Part shown: positions 8,513 to 16,969 of the stretch, one piece after another
Layout: every line of letters starts with the position of its first letter
How positions within the stretch are numbered: the stretch's first letter is position 1
DNA from: an uncultured Lachnospiraceae bacterium
GTDB taxonomy: Bacteria; Bacillota; Clostridia; Lachnospirales; Lachnospiraceae
Direction of reading: 5' to 3'
NCBI GenBank assembly: GCA_900546325.1
Contig: URCR01000034.1
Coordinates: 1 to 31,132 of the forward strand
Length of the DNA: 31,132 bases
Notes under the pieces: model-generated
What the model was told of the DNA's origin: nothing
Seen by the model: the letters and a program-made list of their open reading frames with translations, nothing else
The model's database searches: none
Translations under genes and position numbers: made by a program

Positions 8513-10555
8513 ATGGGGAAATCAGTATATATTGCGGAGAAGCCAAGCGTCGCACAGGAATTTGCAAAGGCATTAAAATTAAATACAAGACGAAAAGACG
8601 GATATCTGGAGGCGGACAGTGCGATCGTGACATGGTGTGTCGGACATCTTGTCACGATGAGTTATCCCGAAGTATATGATGCAAAGCTGAAACGATGGAG
8701 TCTTGATACGCTTCCGTTTCTTCCGAAAGAATTTAAGTACGAAGTCATTCCGGCAGTTGAGAAGCAGTTTCGGATTGTGAAGGAGCAGCTGACGCGGGAT
8801 GATGTGGACACGATCTATGTCTGTACCGACTCGGGGCGGGAAGGGGAATACATTTACCGGCTGGTAGAGCAGATGGCGGGTGTGAAAGGGAAGGTGAGAA
8901 AGCGCGTCTGGATTGATTCCCAGACAGAGGAGGAGATTCTCCGCGGGATCAAGGAGGCAAAGCCGCTGGAAAGCTATGACAATCTGAGTGCATCTGCCTA
9001 TCTGCGCGCGAAAGAAGATTATCTGATGGGGATCAATTTCTCAAGATTGCTGACATTAAAGTATGGGAACAGTATCTCAAATTATCTGCGGACCAATTAT
9101 ACGGTACTCTCTGTCGGGCGGGTGATGACCTGCGTCCTTGGAATGGTCGTCCGCAGGGAAAGGGAAATCCGGGAGTTTGTAAAGACACCGTTTTTCCGTG
9201 TGATCTCCACGATCGATGTGGAAGGACAGACATTTGAAGGCGAATGGAGGGCGGTCAAAGGATCACGGTATTTTGAATCGTTTGACCTCTACAAGGAGAA
9301 TGGATTTCAGAAGAAGGAGAAGGCAGAGGAGCTGATCGAATATTTAAGTGAGCCGCTTCCACTCACCTGTGAGATCCTCTCCATCGAGAAGAAAAAGGAG
9401 AAGAAAAATCCGCCGCTGTTGTTCAATCTGGCGGAGCTTCAAAATGAATGTTCCAGACGGTTTAAGATCAGTCCGGATGAGACACTTCGGATCGTGCAGG
9501 AGCTCTATGAGAAAAAACTGGTCACATATCCGAGAACCGATGCGCGTGTGCTGTCGACTGCGGTTGCAAAGGAGATCCATAAAAATCTGAACGGTCTTTC
9601 CAAATATGAGATGGCAGGACCGTTCTTATCTGACATTTTGCAGTTTGGAAGCCACAAAGGGCTGGAGAAAACCCGTTATGTCAATGACAAGCAGATTACA
9701 GATCACTACGCGATCATCCCGACCGGGCAAGGGCTTCCTGCATTACAGGCGGTGGCGCCGACTGCCAGACAGGTATACGATCTGATCGTCAGACGGTTTT
9801 TAAGTATCTTTTATCCTCCGGCGGTGTATCAGAAAGTAACCATTGTGACAAAGCGGAAGGAAGAACAGTTTTTCTCTTCTTTTAAGGTGCTTGCAGAAGA
9901 AGGATACCTGAAGGTGACCGGTGTACCGGGGACAAAAAAAGGAGAGGATGCAGGCGAGGACGGTGACAATCAAGATGCAGGTCTGTTTGCGCTTGTGCAG
10001 AAGCTGCGGAAAGGGATGCAGCTGGATGTACGCGGATTTCAGATCAAAGAAGGAGAGACATCCCCGCCGAAAAGATATAACTCCGGTTCCATTATCCTGG
10101 CGATGGAGAATGCCGGGCAGCTTATTGAAGATGAGGAACTGCGTGCACAGATCAAAGGAAGCGGCATTGGCACAAGTGCGACGAGGGCGGAAATATTAAA
10201 GAAGCTGATTCATATTCAGTATCTTGCACTGAATAAAAAGACACAGATCATCACTCCTACGCTTCTCGGGGAGATGGTGTTCGATGTGGTCGGACACTCG
10301 ATCCGTTCCCTTTTAAATCCGGAGCTGACGGCCAGCTGGGAGAAAGGATTGAACTATGTGGCGGAGGGGGAGATCACTCCGGAGGAATACATGGTGAAGC
10401 TGGAGCGGTTCGTACAGAACCATACAAACGGTGTGCTGGGATTGAATAACCAGTATCAGCTGCGTGCCTGCTATGACAAGGCAGCGGGATTTTATCAGAA
10501 GCCGAAAGTGCCGGCAAAGACATCCGAGAAAAAAGCTGCAAAAAATCGTTCATAG
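8513..10555 (+). CDS. topB: DNA topoisomerase III (type IA)
   Basis: Relaxes and decatenates DNA through single-strand passage. The 680 residues start with the TOPRIM strand SVYIAEKPSVAQEF and its catalytic Glu9. The acidic TOPRIM motif reads TDSGREGEYI (105-114), with Gly at 108 where E. coli enzymes have the second Asp; as I recall, related Firmicute TopB proteins also have Gly. The active-site tyrosine is Tyr339 in VTYPRTDARVLS, and the later conserved segment is PPKRYNSGSIILAMENAG. The protein ends in a lysine/alanine-rich tail with no zinc-ribbon cysteines. It starts 6 nt after the galM stop with only a weak ribosome site, implying translational coupling. No conjugative genes surround it, so this is a chromosomal rather than element-borne copy. 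Confidence 0.92.
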   Translation: MGKSVYIAEKPSVAQEFAKALKLNTRRKDGYLEADSAIVTWCVGHLVTMSYPEVYDAKLKRWSLDTLPFLPKEFKYEVIPAVEKQFRIVKEQLTRDDVDTIYVCTDSGREGEYIYRLVEQMAGVKGKVRKRVWIDSQTEEEILRGIKEAKPLESYDNLSASAYLRAKEDYLMGINFSRLLTLKYGNSISNYLRTNYTVLSVGRVMTCVLGMVVRREREIREFVKTPFFRVISTIDVEGQTFEGEWRAVKGSRYFESFDLYKENGFQKKEKAEELIEYLSEPLPLTCEILSIEKKKEKKNPPLLFNLAELQNECSRRFKISPDETLRIVQELYEKKLVTYPRTDARVLSTAVAKEIHKNLNGLSKYEMAGPFLSDILQFGSHKGLEKTRYVNDKQITDHYAIIPTGQGLPALQAVAPTARQVYDLIVRRFLSIFYPPAVYQKVTIVTKRKEEQFFSSFKVLAEEGYLKVTGVPGTKKGEDAGEDGDNQDAGLFALVQKLRKGMQLDVRGFQIKEGETSPPKRYNSGSIILAMENAGQLIEDEELRAQIKGSGIGTSATRAEILKKLIHIQYLALNKKTQIITPTLLGEMVFDVVGHSIRSLLNPELTASWEKGLNYVAEGEITPEEYMVKLERFVQNHTNGVLGLNNQYQLRACYDKAAGFYQKPKVPAKTSEKKAAKNRS

Positions 10556-10633
10556 GAACGGAAACAAAGAATCGTGCCTGTTTCAGACAGCGGCATGATA
10601 AAATCAGATTAGAAGACGGAAAGGAAAGAAAGT

Positions 10634-11299
10634 ATGGAGCAGATGACAGTAGCAGAATTGTATACATTAAAGGAAACTATCGCCAGTGAGATTTTTGAAG
10701 GCGTGACATATCCATGGGAGGTGCTTCCGAAGATCGGGGCATTTATTGTGGAACTTGGCAGCACACTGCCAAAAGAGGAGTATGAGAAGATAGGAGAGGA
10801 TGTCTGGGTAGCAAAATCGGCCAAGGTTGCAGCGACTGCAAGCATTCATGGGCCGGCGATCATCGGAAAAGAGGCGGAGATCAGACACTGTGCGTTTATC
10901 CGCGGGAATGCCATCGTGGGAGAAGGAGCTGTTGTAGGAAATTCTACAGAGTTAAAAAATGTAATCTTATTTAACAAAGTACAGGTGCCACATTACAATT
11001 ATGTAGGGGATTCGATTCTCGGATACAAATCTCATATGGGAGCCGGAGCGGTCACATCAAATGTAAAATCGGACAAATCGCTTGTGAAAGTAAAAGCAGG
11101 CGGAAGGACGATTGAGACCGGGCTGAAGAAATTCGGGGCAATGCTCGGGGACGAGGTGGAAGTCGGATGCGGAAGTGTGCTCAATCCGGGAAGTGTGATC
11201 GGAAGTCATACGAACATTTATCCTCTTTCCATGGTGCGCGGAGTGGTTCCTGCAGGAAGTATTTACAAAAAACAGGGCGAGATCGTCACAAAACAGTAA
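10634..11299 (+). CDS. Left-handed beta-helix (hexapeptide repeat) protein, GlmU C-terminus-like
   Basis: A 221-residue soluble protein. Residues about 55-195 form hexapeptide repeats ([LIV]-G-x4 pattern: AIIGKEAEI, AIVGEGAVVGNSTE, SILGYKSHMGAGAVTSNVK, AMLGDEVEVGCGSVLNPGSVIGSHTNIYP), as in the acyltransferase half of GlmU and related sugar-nucleotide enzymes. The N-terminal 50 residues form a short helical region, and no nucleotidyltransferase domain is present. Such stand-alone proteins are often labelled as UDP-N-acetylglucosamine pyrophosphorylase, but this one has no pyrophosphorylase part and probably acts, if at all, as an acetyltransferase or sugar-nucleotide-binding protein. A ribosome site AAAGGAAAG precedes the start. 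The acceptor is unknown. Confidence 0.75.
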   Translation: MEQMTVAELYTLKETIASEIFEGVTYPWEVLPKIGAFIVELGSTLPKEEYEKIGEDVWVAKSAKVAATASIHGPAIIGKEAEIRHCAFIRGNAIVGEGAVVGNSTELKNVILFNKVQVPHYNYVGDSILGYKSHMGAGAVTSNVKSDKSLVKVKAGGRTIETGLKKFGAMLGDEVEVGCGSVLNPGSVIGSHTNIYPLSMVRGVVPAGSIYKKQGEIVTKQ

Positions 11300-11323
11300 G
11301 GGGACTTCCTAAGTGCGGAAAAA

Positions 11324-11334
11324 TTGTGTATAAT
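11324..11334 (+). promoter_or_regulatory. -10 region for mgsA
   Basis: TTGTGTATAAT, with TATAAT at 11329-11334, lies 77 nt before the mgsA start. The -35 (TTCCTA, 11306-11311, 17-nt spacing) is poor. The identical 11-mer precedes queH and the RpiR-type gene. Confidence 0.55.
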
Positions 11335-11410
11335 AGAAGAGAAGCGCGATTGAGAAAGCTGCGGATTGCGTAGGAGAAAAGGCAAAAGCCTAAAGAAAAG
11401 GAGGACGCTT

Positions 11411-11887
11411 ATGTTACAGGACGATTATGTTACATTTGAGATTGGTAAGGCGAAGCATATTGCATTAGTTGCACATGATGGAAAGAAAAAAGAACTGGTA
11501 GAGTGGTGCGATAAGAATAAAGAGATTTTAAAAGGACATTTTCTCTGCGGAACAGGGACGACATCCCGGTTGATCGCAGAAAAGACAGGGCTTCCGGTCA
11601 AAGGATATAACAGTGGACCGCTTGGAGGAGATCAGCAGATCGGTGCAAAGATCGTTGAGGGAAATATTGATTTTATGATCTTTTTGTGGGATCCGTTAGA
11701 GGCACAGCCGCATGATCCGGATGTTAAGGCACTTCTTCGTATCGCAGTCGTATATGACATTCCGATTGCAAACAATCTGGCGACAGCCGACTTCATGCTG
11801 CATTCGAAATATATGAATGAACCATATTACCGGAAAGTAGAGAATTTTAACAAGACGGTGCAGGAGAGGGTAGAGCAGTTGAAATAG
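11411..11887 (+). CDS. mgsA: Methylglyoxal synthase
   Basis: Converts dihydroxyacetone phosphate to methylglyoxal and phosphate, a glycolytic bypass used when sugar phosphates build up. At 158 residues it is of normal length. Visible motifs are VAHDGKK (20-26), the phosphate-binding GTGTTS (47-52), SGPLGGDQQIGA with the catalytic Asp74, and FLWDPLEAQPHDPDVKALLR (91-110) containing His101. The ATG at 11411 follows an excellent AAAGGAGG site, and an upstream in-frame codon at 11366 lacks one. It has its own -10 upstream and a strong hairpin immediately downstream, so it is probably a single-gene transcript. Confidence 0.96.
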   Translation: MLQDDYVTFEIGKAKHIALVAHDGKKKELVEWCDKNKEILKGHFLCGTGTTSRLIAEKTGLPVKGYNSGPLGGDQQIGAKIVEGNIDFMIFLWDPLEAQPHDPDVKALLRIAVVYDIPIANNLATADFMLHSKYMNEPYYRKVENFNKTVQERVEQLK

Positions 11888-11908
11888 CAGGGAGTTTCCC
11901 TGCTATTT
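11882..11908 (+). terminator. Terminator of mgsA
   Basis: A perfect 12-bp stem, AAATAGCAGGGA/TCCCTGCTATTT, with a 3-nt loop (11894-11896). The mgsA stop codon lies inside the left arm. The T-run after the stem is short. A smaller hairpin, TCTGCG/CGCAGA (11927-11949), follows in the fbp leader. Confidence 0.75.
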
Positions 11909-11978
11909 TGGCTGTATCAGATCCTGTCTGCGGGGACTGGCAGCGCAGAGGGAAACAACAAGAGTGAAAGGAAGAAAC

Positions 11979-13934
11979 ATGGAACAAAACAGTAAAAATT
12001 ATCTAGAATATCTCGCGGAATTATATCCGACAATCGGAAAAGCATCGACGGAGATCATTAATCTTCAGTCGATTTTAAATCTTCCGAAAGGAACAGAGCA
12101 TTTTATATCGGACATTCATGGAGAATTCGAGGCATTTTCACATGTGCTGCGCAATGGATCGGGGGCGGTCAGAAAGAAGATCGATGATGTATTTGGGCAT
12201 ACACTGAGTACGGCGGAAAAATGCGCGATGGCGACATTGATCTACTATCCGGCAGAAAAGATCGCTGAGATCAAGAAGACAGAGCCGGATATGGAAAACT
12301 GGTACAAGATCACATTGTACCGCCTGATTGAAATATGTAAGACAGTCTCCTCAAAATATACAAGATCAAAAGTCAGAAAGGCGCTTCCGTCAGACTATGC
12401 ATATGTCATTGAAGAACTGATTACGGAGAAATCAGAAGTGCTGAACAAAGGAGCATATTACGAGTCGATCGTCACAACGATATTGGAGATCGGAAAGGCG
12501 GAAGACTTTATCATTGTCATGTCAGAACTGATCCAGAGACTTGTAATCGATCATCTGCATATTATCGGAGATATTTTTGACAGAGGTCCGGCGCCGGATA
12601 AAATACTGGACTGCCTTATGAATTATCATTCGTTTGATATCCAGTGGGGAAACCATGATGTCCTCTGGATGGGAGCGGCTGCGGGAAATGCGGCATGCAT
12701 TGCGACAGTGATCCGAATCTGTCTCCGCTATGGCAATCTGGATCTTCTGGAGGATGGGTACGGGATCAATCTGCTTCCACTAGCAGCATTTGCCATGGAA
12801 ATCTACGGAGAAGACTCCTGTGTATGTTTCGCTGTGAAAGGGAGAGAGGGAAGAACAGACTCCTCCTCTCTGTTAGAGAGAAGAATGCACAAAGCAATTG
12901 CGGTGATCCAGTTCAAACTGGAAGAAATGCTGCTGCGGGAGAATCCTGATTTTGGTATGGAAGATAGATGTTTTCTTGAGACATTTGATAAAAAGAACGG
13001 GACTGTGAAGATACAGGGAAAAGAATATCGGCTGAAGGACCGGTATTTTCCTACGATTTCCGAAGAAGCGCCGTATGATTTGAGCAAAGGGGAGCAGGAG
13101 ATCATGGAGAAACTGAAAACAGCATTTCAGAACTGTGAGAAATTGCAGCGGCATGTCAAACTGCTCCTGAAGAACGGAAGCCTTTATAAAGTGTATAATC
13201 ATAATCTGCTCTATCACGGATGCATGCCGCTGGAAGAAGACGGAAGCTTTGAGAAAGTCAATATCTTCGGGAAATTTTATCAAGGGAGAAAGCTTTACGA
13301 TGTGCTTGAGACTTATGTGCGGAAAGCTTTCGTTGCTCTGGAGGAACGAGAGAGAAAGAAAGGGCGGGATATTTTATGGTATCTTTGGAGCGGACCCAAA
13401 TCTCCTCTGTTTGGAAGAAGCAAGATGGCTACATTTGAGAGGTATCTGATTGCAGAGCCCGGGGCACACCAGGAAAAGAAAAATGCATATTATCGATTTT
13501 TGGAAGAGAGCAGTACTGCAGGGCGGATTCTGGAGGAGTTTGGTCTTCAGGGGGAAGATGCACATATCATCAATGGGCATGTGCCGGTGCACCAGAGTTC
13601 AGGGGAAAGTCCTGTAAAGTGCGGCGGGAAAGTGCTGATCATTGATGGAGGGTTCTCAAAGGGATACCATAAGGAGACGGGGATCGCGGGGTATACTCTG
13701 ATCTATAATTCGTACGGTATGACGCTGACGGCACATGAACCCTTTGAATCGGCAGAGATGGCGATCCACGAAGAGAAAGACATCGTCTCCAGACAGGTGG
13801 CAGTCAAGTATACCGACAGACGTCAGCTTGTCGGAGATACAGATAATGGAAATAAGATGAAAGAAAGGATCGCCGAATTAAAGGATCTGATCCGGGCTTA
13901 CCGCGAAGGAGAACTCAAAGAGAAAGAGCGGTAG
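11979..13934 (+). CDS. fbp: Fructose-1,6-bisphosphatase, class III
   Basis: Gluconeogenic enzyme that hydrolyses fructose 1,6-bisphosphate to fructose 6-phosphate. The 651 residues and the calcineurin-like metal motifs SDIHGEFEAF (44-53), GDIFDRGP and WGNHDVLWMGA, with a late NGHVPV, identify the Firmicutes class III type (Bacillus subtilis Fbp/YydE), which is unrelated in sequence to E. coli Fbp. The ATG at 11979 has AAAGGAAG upstream. A GTG at 11964 is in frame but overlaps that site. It follows mgsA, so the two genes draw on opposite ends of the triose/hexose phosphate pool. A D,D-carboxypeptidase gene starts 66 nt downstream. Confidence 0.95.
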   Translation: MEQNSKNYLEYLAELYPTIGKASTEIINLQSILNLPKGTEHFISDIHGEFEAFSHVLRNGSGAVRKKIDDVFGHTLSTAEKCAMATLIYYPAEKIAEIKKTEPDMENWYKITLYRLIEICKTVSSKYTRSKVRKALPSDYAYVIEELITEKSEVLNKGAYYESIVTTILEIGKAEDFIIVMSELIQRLVIDHLHIIGDIFDRGPAPDKILDCLMNYHSFDIQWGNHDVLWMGAAAGNAACIATVIRICLRYGNLDLLEDGYGINLLPLAAFAMEIYGEDSCVCFAVKGREGRTDSSSLLERRMHKAIAVIQFKLEEMLLRENPDFGMEDRCFLETFDKKNGTVKIQGKEYRLKDRYFPTISEEAPYDLSKGEQEIMEKLKTAFQNCEKLQRHVKLLLKNGSLYKVYNHNLLYHGCMPLEEDGSFEKVNIFGKFYQGRKLYDVLETYVRKAFVALEERERKKGRDILWYLWSGPKSPLFGRSKMATFERYLIAEPGAHQEKKNAYYRFLEESSTAGRILEEFGLQGEDAHIINGHVPVHQSSGESPVKCGGKVLIIDGGFSKGYHKETGIAGYTLIYNSYGMTLTAHEPFESAEMAIHEEKDIVSRQVAVKYTDRRQLVGDTDNGNKMKERIAELKDLIRAYREGELKEKER

Positions 13935-14000
13935 GAACAGTCATAAATCTTTTGCAGAACGCTTACAATGGTAGTAGACGAAATCAAAAGGAGTTGCAAA

Positions 14001-15194
14001 ATGAGAACGATTCTGGCAGTAGTGTTGAGCGTGATTCTATGTACCGGAACTGTCTGTGCGATGCCGCCCGACAGGAAAGTACTGCAGGAAGATGGAGAGG
14101 CGGATAAGAAAAAGGAGTTGGAATTGACAGCACAGTCGGCAGTTTTGATGGAGGCATCTACAGGGAAGCTTATTTACGAGAAACAGAAAGAAGAAGAACT
14201 TCCACCGGCGAGTGTGACGAAAGTCATGACGATGCTTTTGATCCTGGATGCAGTGGAGGATGGAAGGATAAAACTGGAAGATGAAGTGACTGTATCAGAG
14301 TATGCGGCATCTATGGGAGGGAGCCAGGTGTTTCTGGAGCCGGGGGAAGTGCAGACGGTAGATACGATGCTAAAGTGCATTGCAGTCGCAAGTGCGAATG
14401 ATGCATGTGTTGCGATGTCCGAGTACATAGCCGGAAGTGAGGAAGCTTTTGTAGAGCAGATGAATGCACGGGCAAAAGAGTTGGGGATGGAGCATACCCA
14501 CTTTGTAAACTGCAACGGTCTTGACGCAGACGGACATCTGACGACGGCTTACGATATTGCACTGATGTCCAGAGAACTGATCACAAAGCATCCGGAGATT
14601 GAAAACTATTCGATGATCTGGATGGAAAATATTACCCATAAAACAAGTAAGGGGACAAGTGAATTTGGCTTGTCAAACACAAATAAACTGGTGCGGCACT
14701 ATCCATACGCCACAGGGCTTAAGACCGGATCTACAAGTAAGGCAAAATTCTGTATCTCTGCCACGGCGAGAAAGGACGGGATGGATCTGATCGCGGTGAT
14801 CATGGCGGCGCCGGATTCTAAGATGCGCGTGAAAGATGCGACAACACTTTTAAATTATGGATTTGGAAAATGTACCAGGTATGTGGATAAAGAAAAAGGC
14901 GGATTAAAGTCTGCAAAAGTGTCTGGGGGGACAAAGGAAAAAGTAAACATCGAGCCGGAAACAACGTTTCAGTATGTCGATACGACCGGGGCGAACCTGT
15001 CTGAGATCAAGAAAAAACTGGTGCTAAAAAAAGAACTTCCGGCACCGTTAAAGAAAGGGGCGGCTGTCGGGGAACTTGTCTACACACTGCAGGGAGAAAC
15101 CATTGGATCTGTCCCGGTCAGAACGACAGAAAAAGTAGATAAGCTTACTTATGGACATGTGCTGAAACAGATGCTGAAAAGCTTTTTGTTGTAA
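14001..15194 (+). CDS. D-alanyl-D-alanine carboxypeptidase (S11, DacF/PBP5-like), first copy
   Basis: Low-molecular-weight penicillin-binding protein that trims the terminal D-alanine from peptidoglycan stem peptides outside the membrane. A signal peptide occupies residues 1-20 (MRTILAVVLSVILCTGTVCA, Ala-X-Ala-like end TVCA). Active-site motifs are SVTK (71-74), SAN (131-133) and KTG (241-243). A PBP5 C-terminal beta domain follows, and the last residues LKQMLKSFLL form a short amphipathic or hydrophobic tail. The 397-residue start at 14001 has AAAAGGAG upstream; the open frame back to 13968 has no site. A second S11 gene lies beyond scpB. Housekeeping or sporulation roles cannot be told apart here. 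Confidence 0.92.
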   Translation: MRTILAVVLSVILCTGTVCAMPPDRKVLQEDGEADKKKELELTAQSAVLMEASTGKLIYEKQKEEELPPASVTKVMTMLLILDAVEDGRIKLEDEVTVSEYAASMGGSQVFLEPGEVQTVDTMLKCIAVASANDACVAMSEYIAGSEEAFVEQMNARAKELGMEHTHFVNCNGLDADGHLTTAYDIALMSRELITKHPEIENYSMIWMENITHKTSKGTSEFGLSNTNKLVRHYPYATGLKTGSTSKAKFCISATARKDGMDLIAVIMAAPDSKMRVKDATTLLNYGFGKCTRYVDKEKGGLKSAKVSGGTKEKVNIEPETTFQYVDTTGANLSEIKKKLVLKKELPAPLKKGAAVGELVYTLQGETIGSVPVRTTEKVDKLTYGHVLKQMLKSFLL

Positions 15195-15217
15195 AACACG
15201 GAAAAAAATTATATAAT
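15189..15217 (+). promoter_or_regulatory. Promoter for the phosphoesterase-scpA unit
   Basis: TTGTAA (15189-15194), overlapping the stop codon of the preceding gene, is 17 nt from TATAAT (15212-15217). The next start codon is about 64 nt downstream. Confidence 0.6.
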
Positions 15218-15280
15218 GGAAAGCAAATCAGCATTGCTGTGAGAGAAAATGAGACAGTGAAAGAGGATAAGGGAACAGAT

Positions 15281-16156
15281 ATGGAAAGAGAAATTGTAAA
15301 GGTCATAGGGATTATTGCGGCGGCATCGGTCCTTTGTGTGCTGGAGATGATACGGGAGATCCACACATTTAAGGTTACGCATTATACGGTGACATCCCCG
15401 AAGCTTACAGGGGAAGAGACGAAGTTTGTCCTGCTCAGTGATCTTCACAACAAAGTATATGGAAAACATAATAAAAGGCTTTTGTTTGCCATTGCAAAAC
15501 AGCGGCCGGAGGCAATTTTGATCGCGGGGGATATGCTTGTGGGGAAAAAGGGGGTATCTCCAAAACCGGCGATGGAATTTGTGAAATCTCTTGCAAATAT
15601 CTGTCCGGTATTTTATGCGAATGGGAATCATGAGCAGCGGATGAAGGAAAAGCCGGAGAATTACAGCCATGTCTATGAGCGGTACAAAAAAGAGTTAAGT
15701 GCAGAGCAGGTGATCTTTCTTGAGAATCGTTCTGTTGTCCGGGAGTGGAATGGAGATCTGTTTACTATTTCCGGACTGGAGATTCCATATGATGGATATG
15801 CAAGAAAGAAGTATCACGAAGTAACAGAGACTGAGATCGAACAGCGGATCGGGAAGGCGAGCAGAGTCAGTTATCAGATTTTGATCGCGCACAATCCGAC
15901 ACATGTGCCGGCATACAAAAAGTGGAGGGCAGACCTTGTTGTTTCCGGGCACTTTCACGGAGGGCTGGTAAGGATTCCGTTCCTTGGAGCGGTTATTACA
16001 CCGCAGTTTAAATTGTTTCCCTCTTACAGCGGAGGGATTTACAGAGAAGGGCAGACGACGACGGTCGTGAGCAGAGGGATCGGAGAGCATACGATACCGA
16101 TCCGGCTGTTTAATACGCCGGAAGTAGTTGTGCTGCATATGAAAGGAAGACAATAA
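15281..16156 (+). CDS. YkuE-like metallophosphoesterase, membrane-anchored
   Basis: A 291-residue calcineurin-like phosphoesterase. An N-terminal membrane segment (about 6-21) is followed by metal-binding motifs LSDLHNKVYG (Asp54, His56), AGDM (82-85), GNHEQR (115-120), a HNPTH block and SGHFHGG. The set matches the YkuE/UDP-2,3-diacylglucosamine hydrolase-like class, whose members in Firmicutes are often exported or membrane-tethered. The physiological substrate is unknown. I chose the ATG at 15281, which has a moderate AAGGGA site; a GTG at 15239 is possible. Its stop codon overlaps the scpA start by one base (TAATG), so scpA translation is coupled to it. Confidence 0.85.
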   Translation: MEREIVKVIGIIAAASVLCVLEMIREIHTFKVTHYTVTSPKLTGEETKFVLLSDLHNKVYGKHNKRLLFAIAKQRPEAILIAGDMLVGKKGVSPKPAMEFVKSLANICPVFYANGNHEQRMKEKPENYSHVYERYKKELSAEQVIFLENRSVVREWNGDLFTISGLEIPYDGYARKKYHEVTETEIEQRIGKASRVSYQILIAHNPTHVPAYKKWRADLVVSGHFHGGLVRIPFLGAVITPQFKLFPSYSGGIYREGQTTTVVSRGIGEHTIPIRLFNTPEVVVLHMKGRQ

Positions 16157-16899
16157 TGGGAATACCGGTAAAGCTTCAGGTGTTTGAAGGACCGCTTGAT
16201 CTGCTTTTGCATTTGATTGACAAAAATAAGATTGATATCTACGACATTCCGATTGTGGAGATCACAAGGCAGTACATGGAATATATCCGCGAGATGGAGC
16301 GGACAGATTTGAATATCATGAGTGAATTCCTGCTGATGGCGGCGACACTTCTGGACATCAAGTCGAAAATGCTCCTTCCCAAGGAGGTCAATGAAGAAGG
16401 CGAGGAGGAAGATCCAAGGCAGGAACTGGTTGAACAGCTGCTGCAGTATAAGCTGTACAAATATATGTCTTATGAACTTCGGGACCGGGAAATGGACTCG
16501 GACAGAGTACTGTTCAAAGAACCGGCGATTCCGCGGGAAGTGCAGGAATATACAGAGCCGGTGAATCTGGATGAGCTGCTCGGAGATCTGAATCTTCGCA
16601 GGCTGAATCAGGTCTTCCAGGAAGTCATGCGGAAAAAAGCTGATAAGATGGATCCGGTGCGGAGTAAATTCGGAACGATTGAGAAAGAGGAAGTGACACT
16701 CTCAGATAAGATGTCCTATGTGGAAGAATATGCGATGCTGAATGGATACTTCAGTTTCCGGCAGCTTCTGGCAAGACAGCGCAGCAAGATGCATGTGATC
16801 GTCACGTTTCTTGCAGTGCTGGAACTGATGAAGGTAGGTAAGATACAGATTACACAGGAGAAGACATTTTCGGAGATTATGATCACCTCCATGATGTAG
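16156..16899 (+). CDS. scpA: Segregation and condensation protein A
   Basis: The kleisin subunit of the bacterial SMC condensin, bridging SMC heads and binding ScpB. The 247-residue protein opens with the diagnostic VFEGPLDLLLHLIDKNKIDIYDIPI, the SMC-neck-binding helices. It has an acidic central linker (about 75-140, including NEEGEEEDPRQ) and ends in the winged-helix region typical of kleisins (VTFLAVLELMKVGKIQITQEKTF). It begins in the TAATG overlap with the phosphoesterase gene and is followed 70 nt later by scpB. Confidence 0.95.
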   Translation: MGIPVKLQVFEGPLDLLLHLIDKNKIDIYDIPIVEITRQYMEYIREMERTDLNIMSEFLLMAATLLDIKSKMLLPKEVNEEGEEEDPRQELVEQLLQYKLYKYMSYELRDREMDSDRVLFKEPAIPREVQEYTEPVNLDELLGDLNLRRLNQVFQEVMRKKADKMDPVRSKFGTIEKEEVTLSDKMSYVEEYAMLNGYFSFRQLLARQRSKMHVIVTFLAVLELMKVGKIQITQEKTFSEIMITSMM

Positions 16900-16969
16900 T
16901 ACAGGTGAAGTACAAAAGCACTACAAAAAGAGGCAAAAATCGTACGAGAACAGGAAAGGAACAGATAGA

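Noticed and set aside
8513..10555. topB as a mark of an integrative conjugative element
   Set aside because: All neighbours are housekeeping genes, and no relaxase, conjugation or integrase genes are visible in the window.
13188..13202. GTGTATAAT inside fbp resembling the recurrent promoter motif
   Set aside because: It encodes the conserved Val-Tyr-Asn sequence of the enzyme, lacks the leading TT of the 11-mer, and no gene starts downstream.
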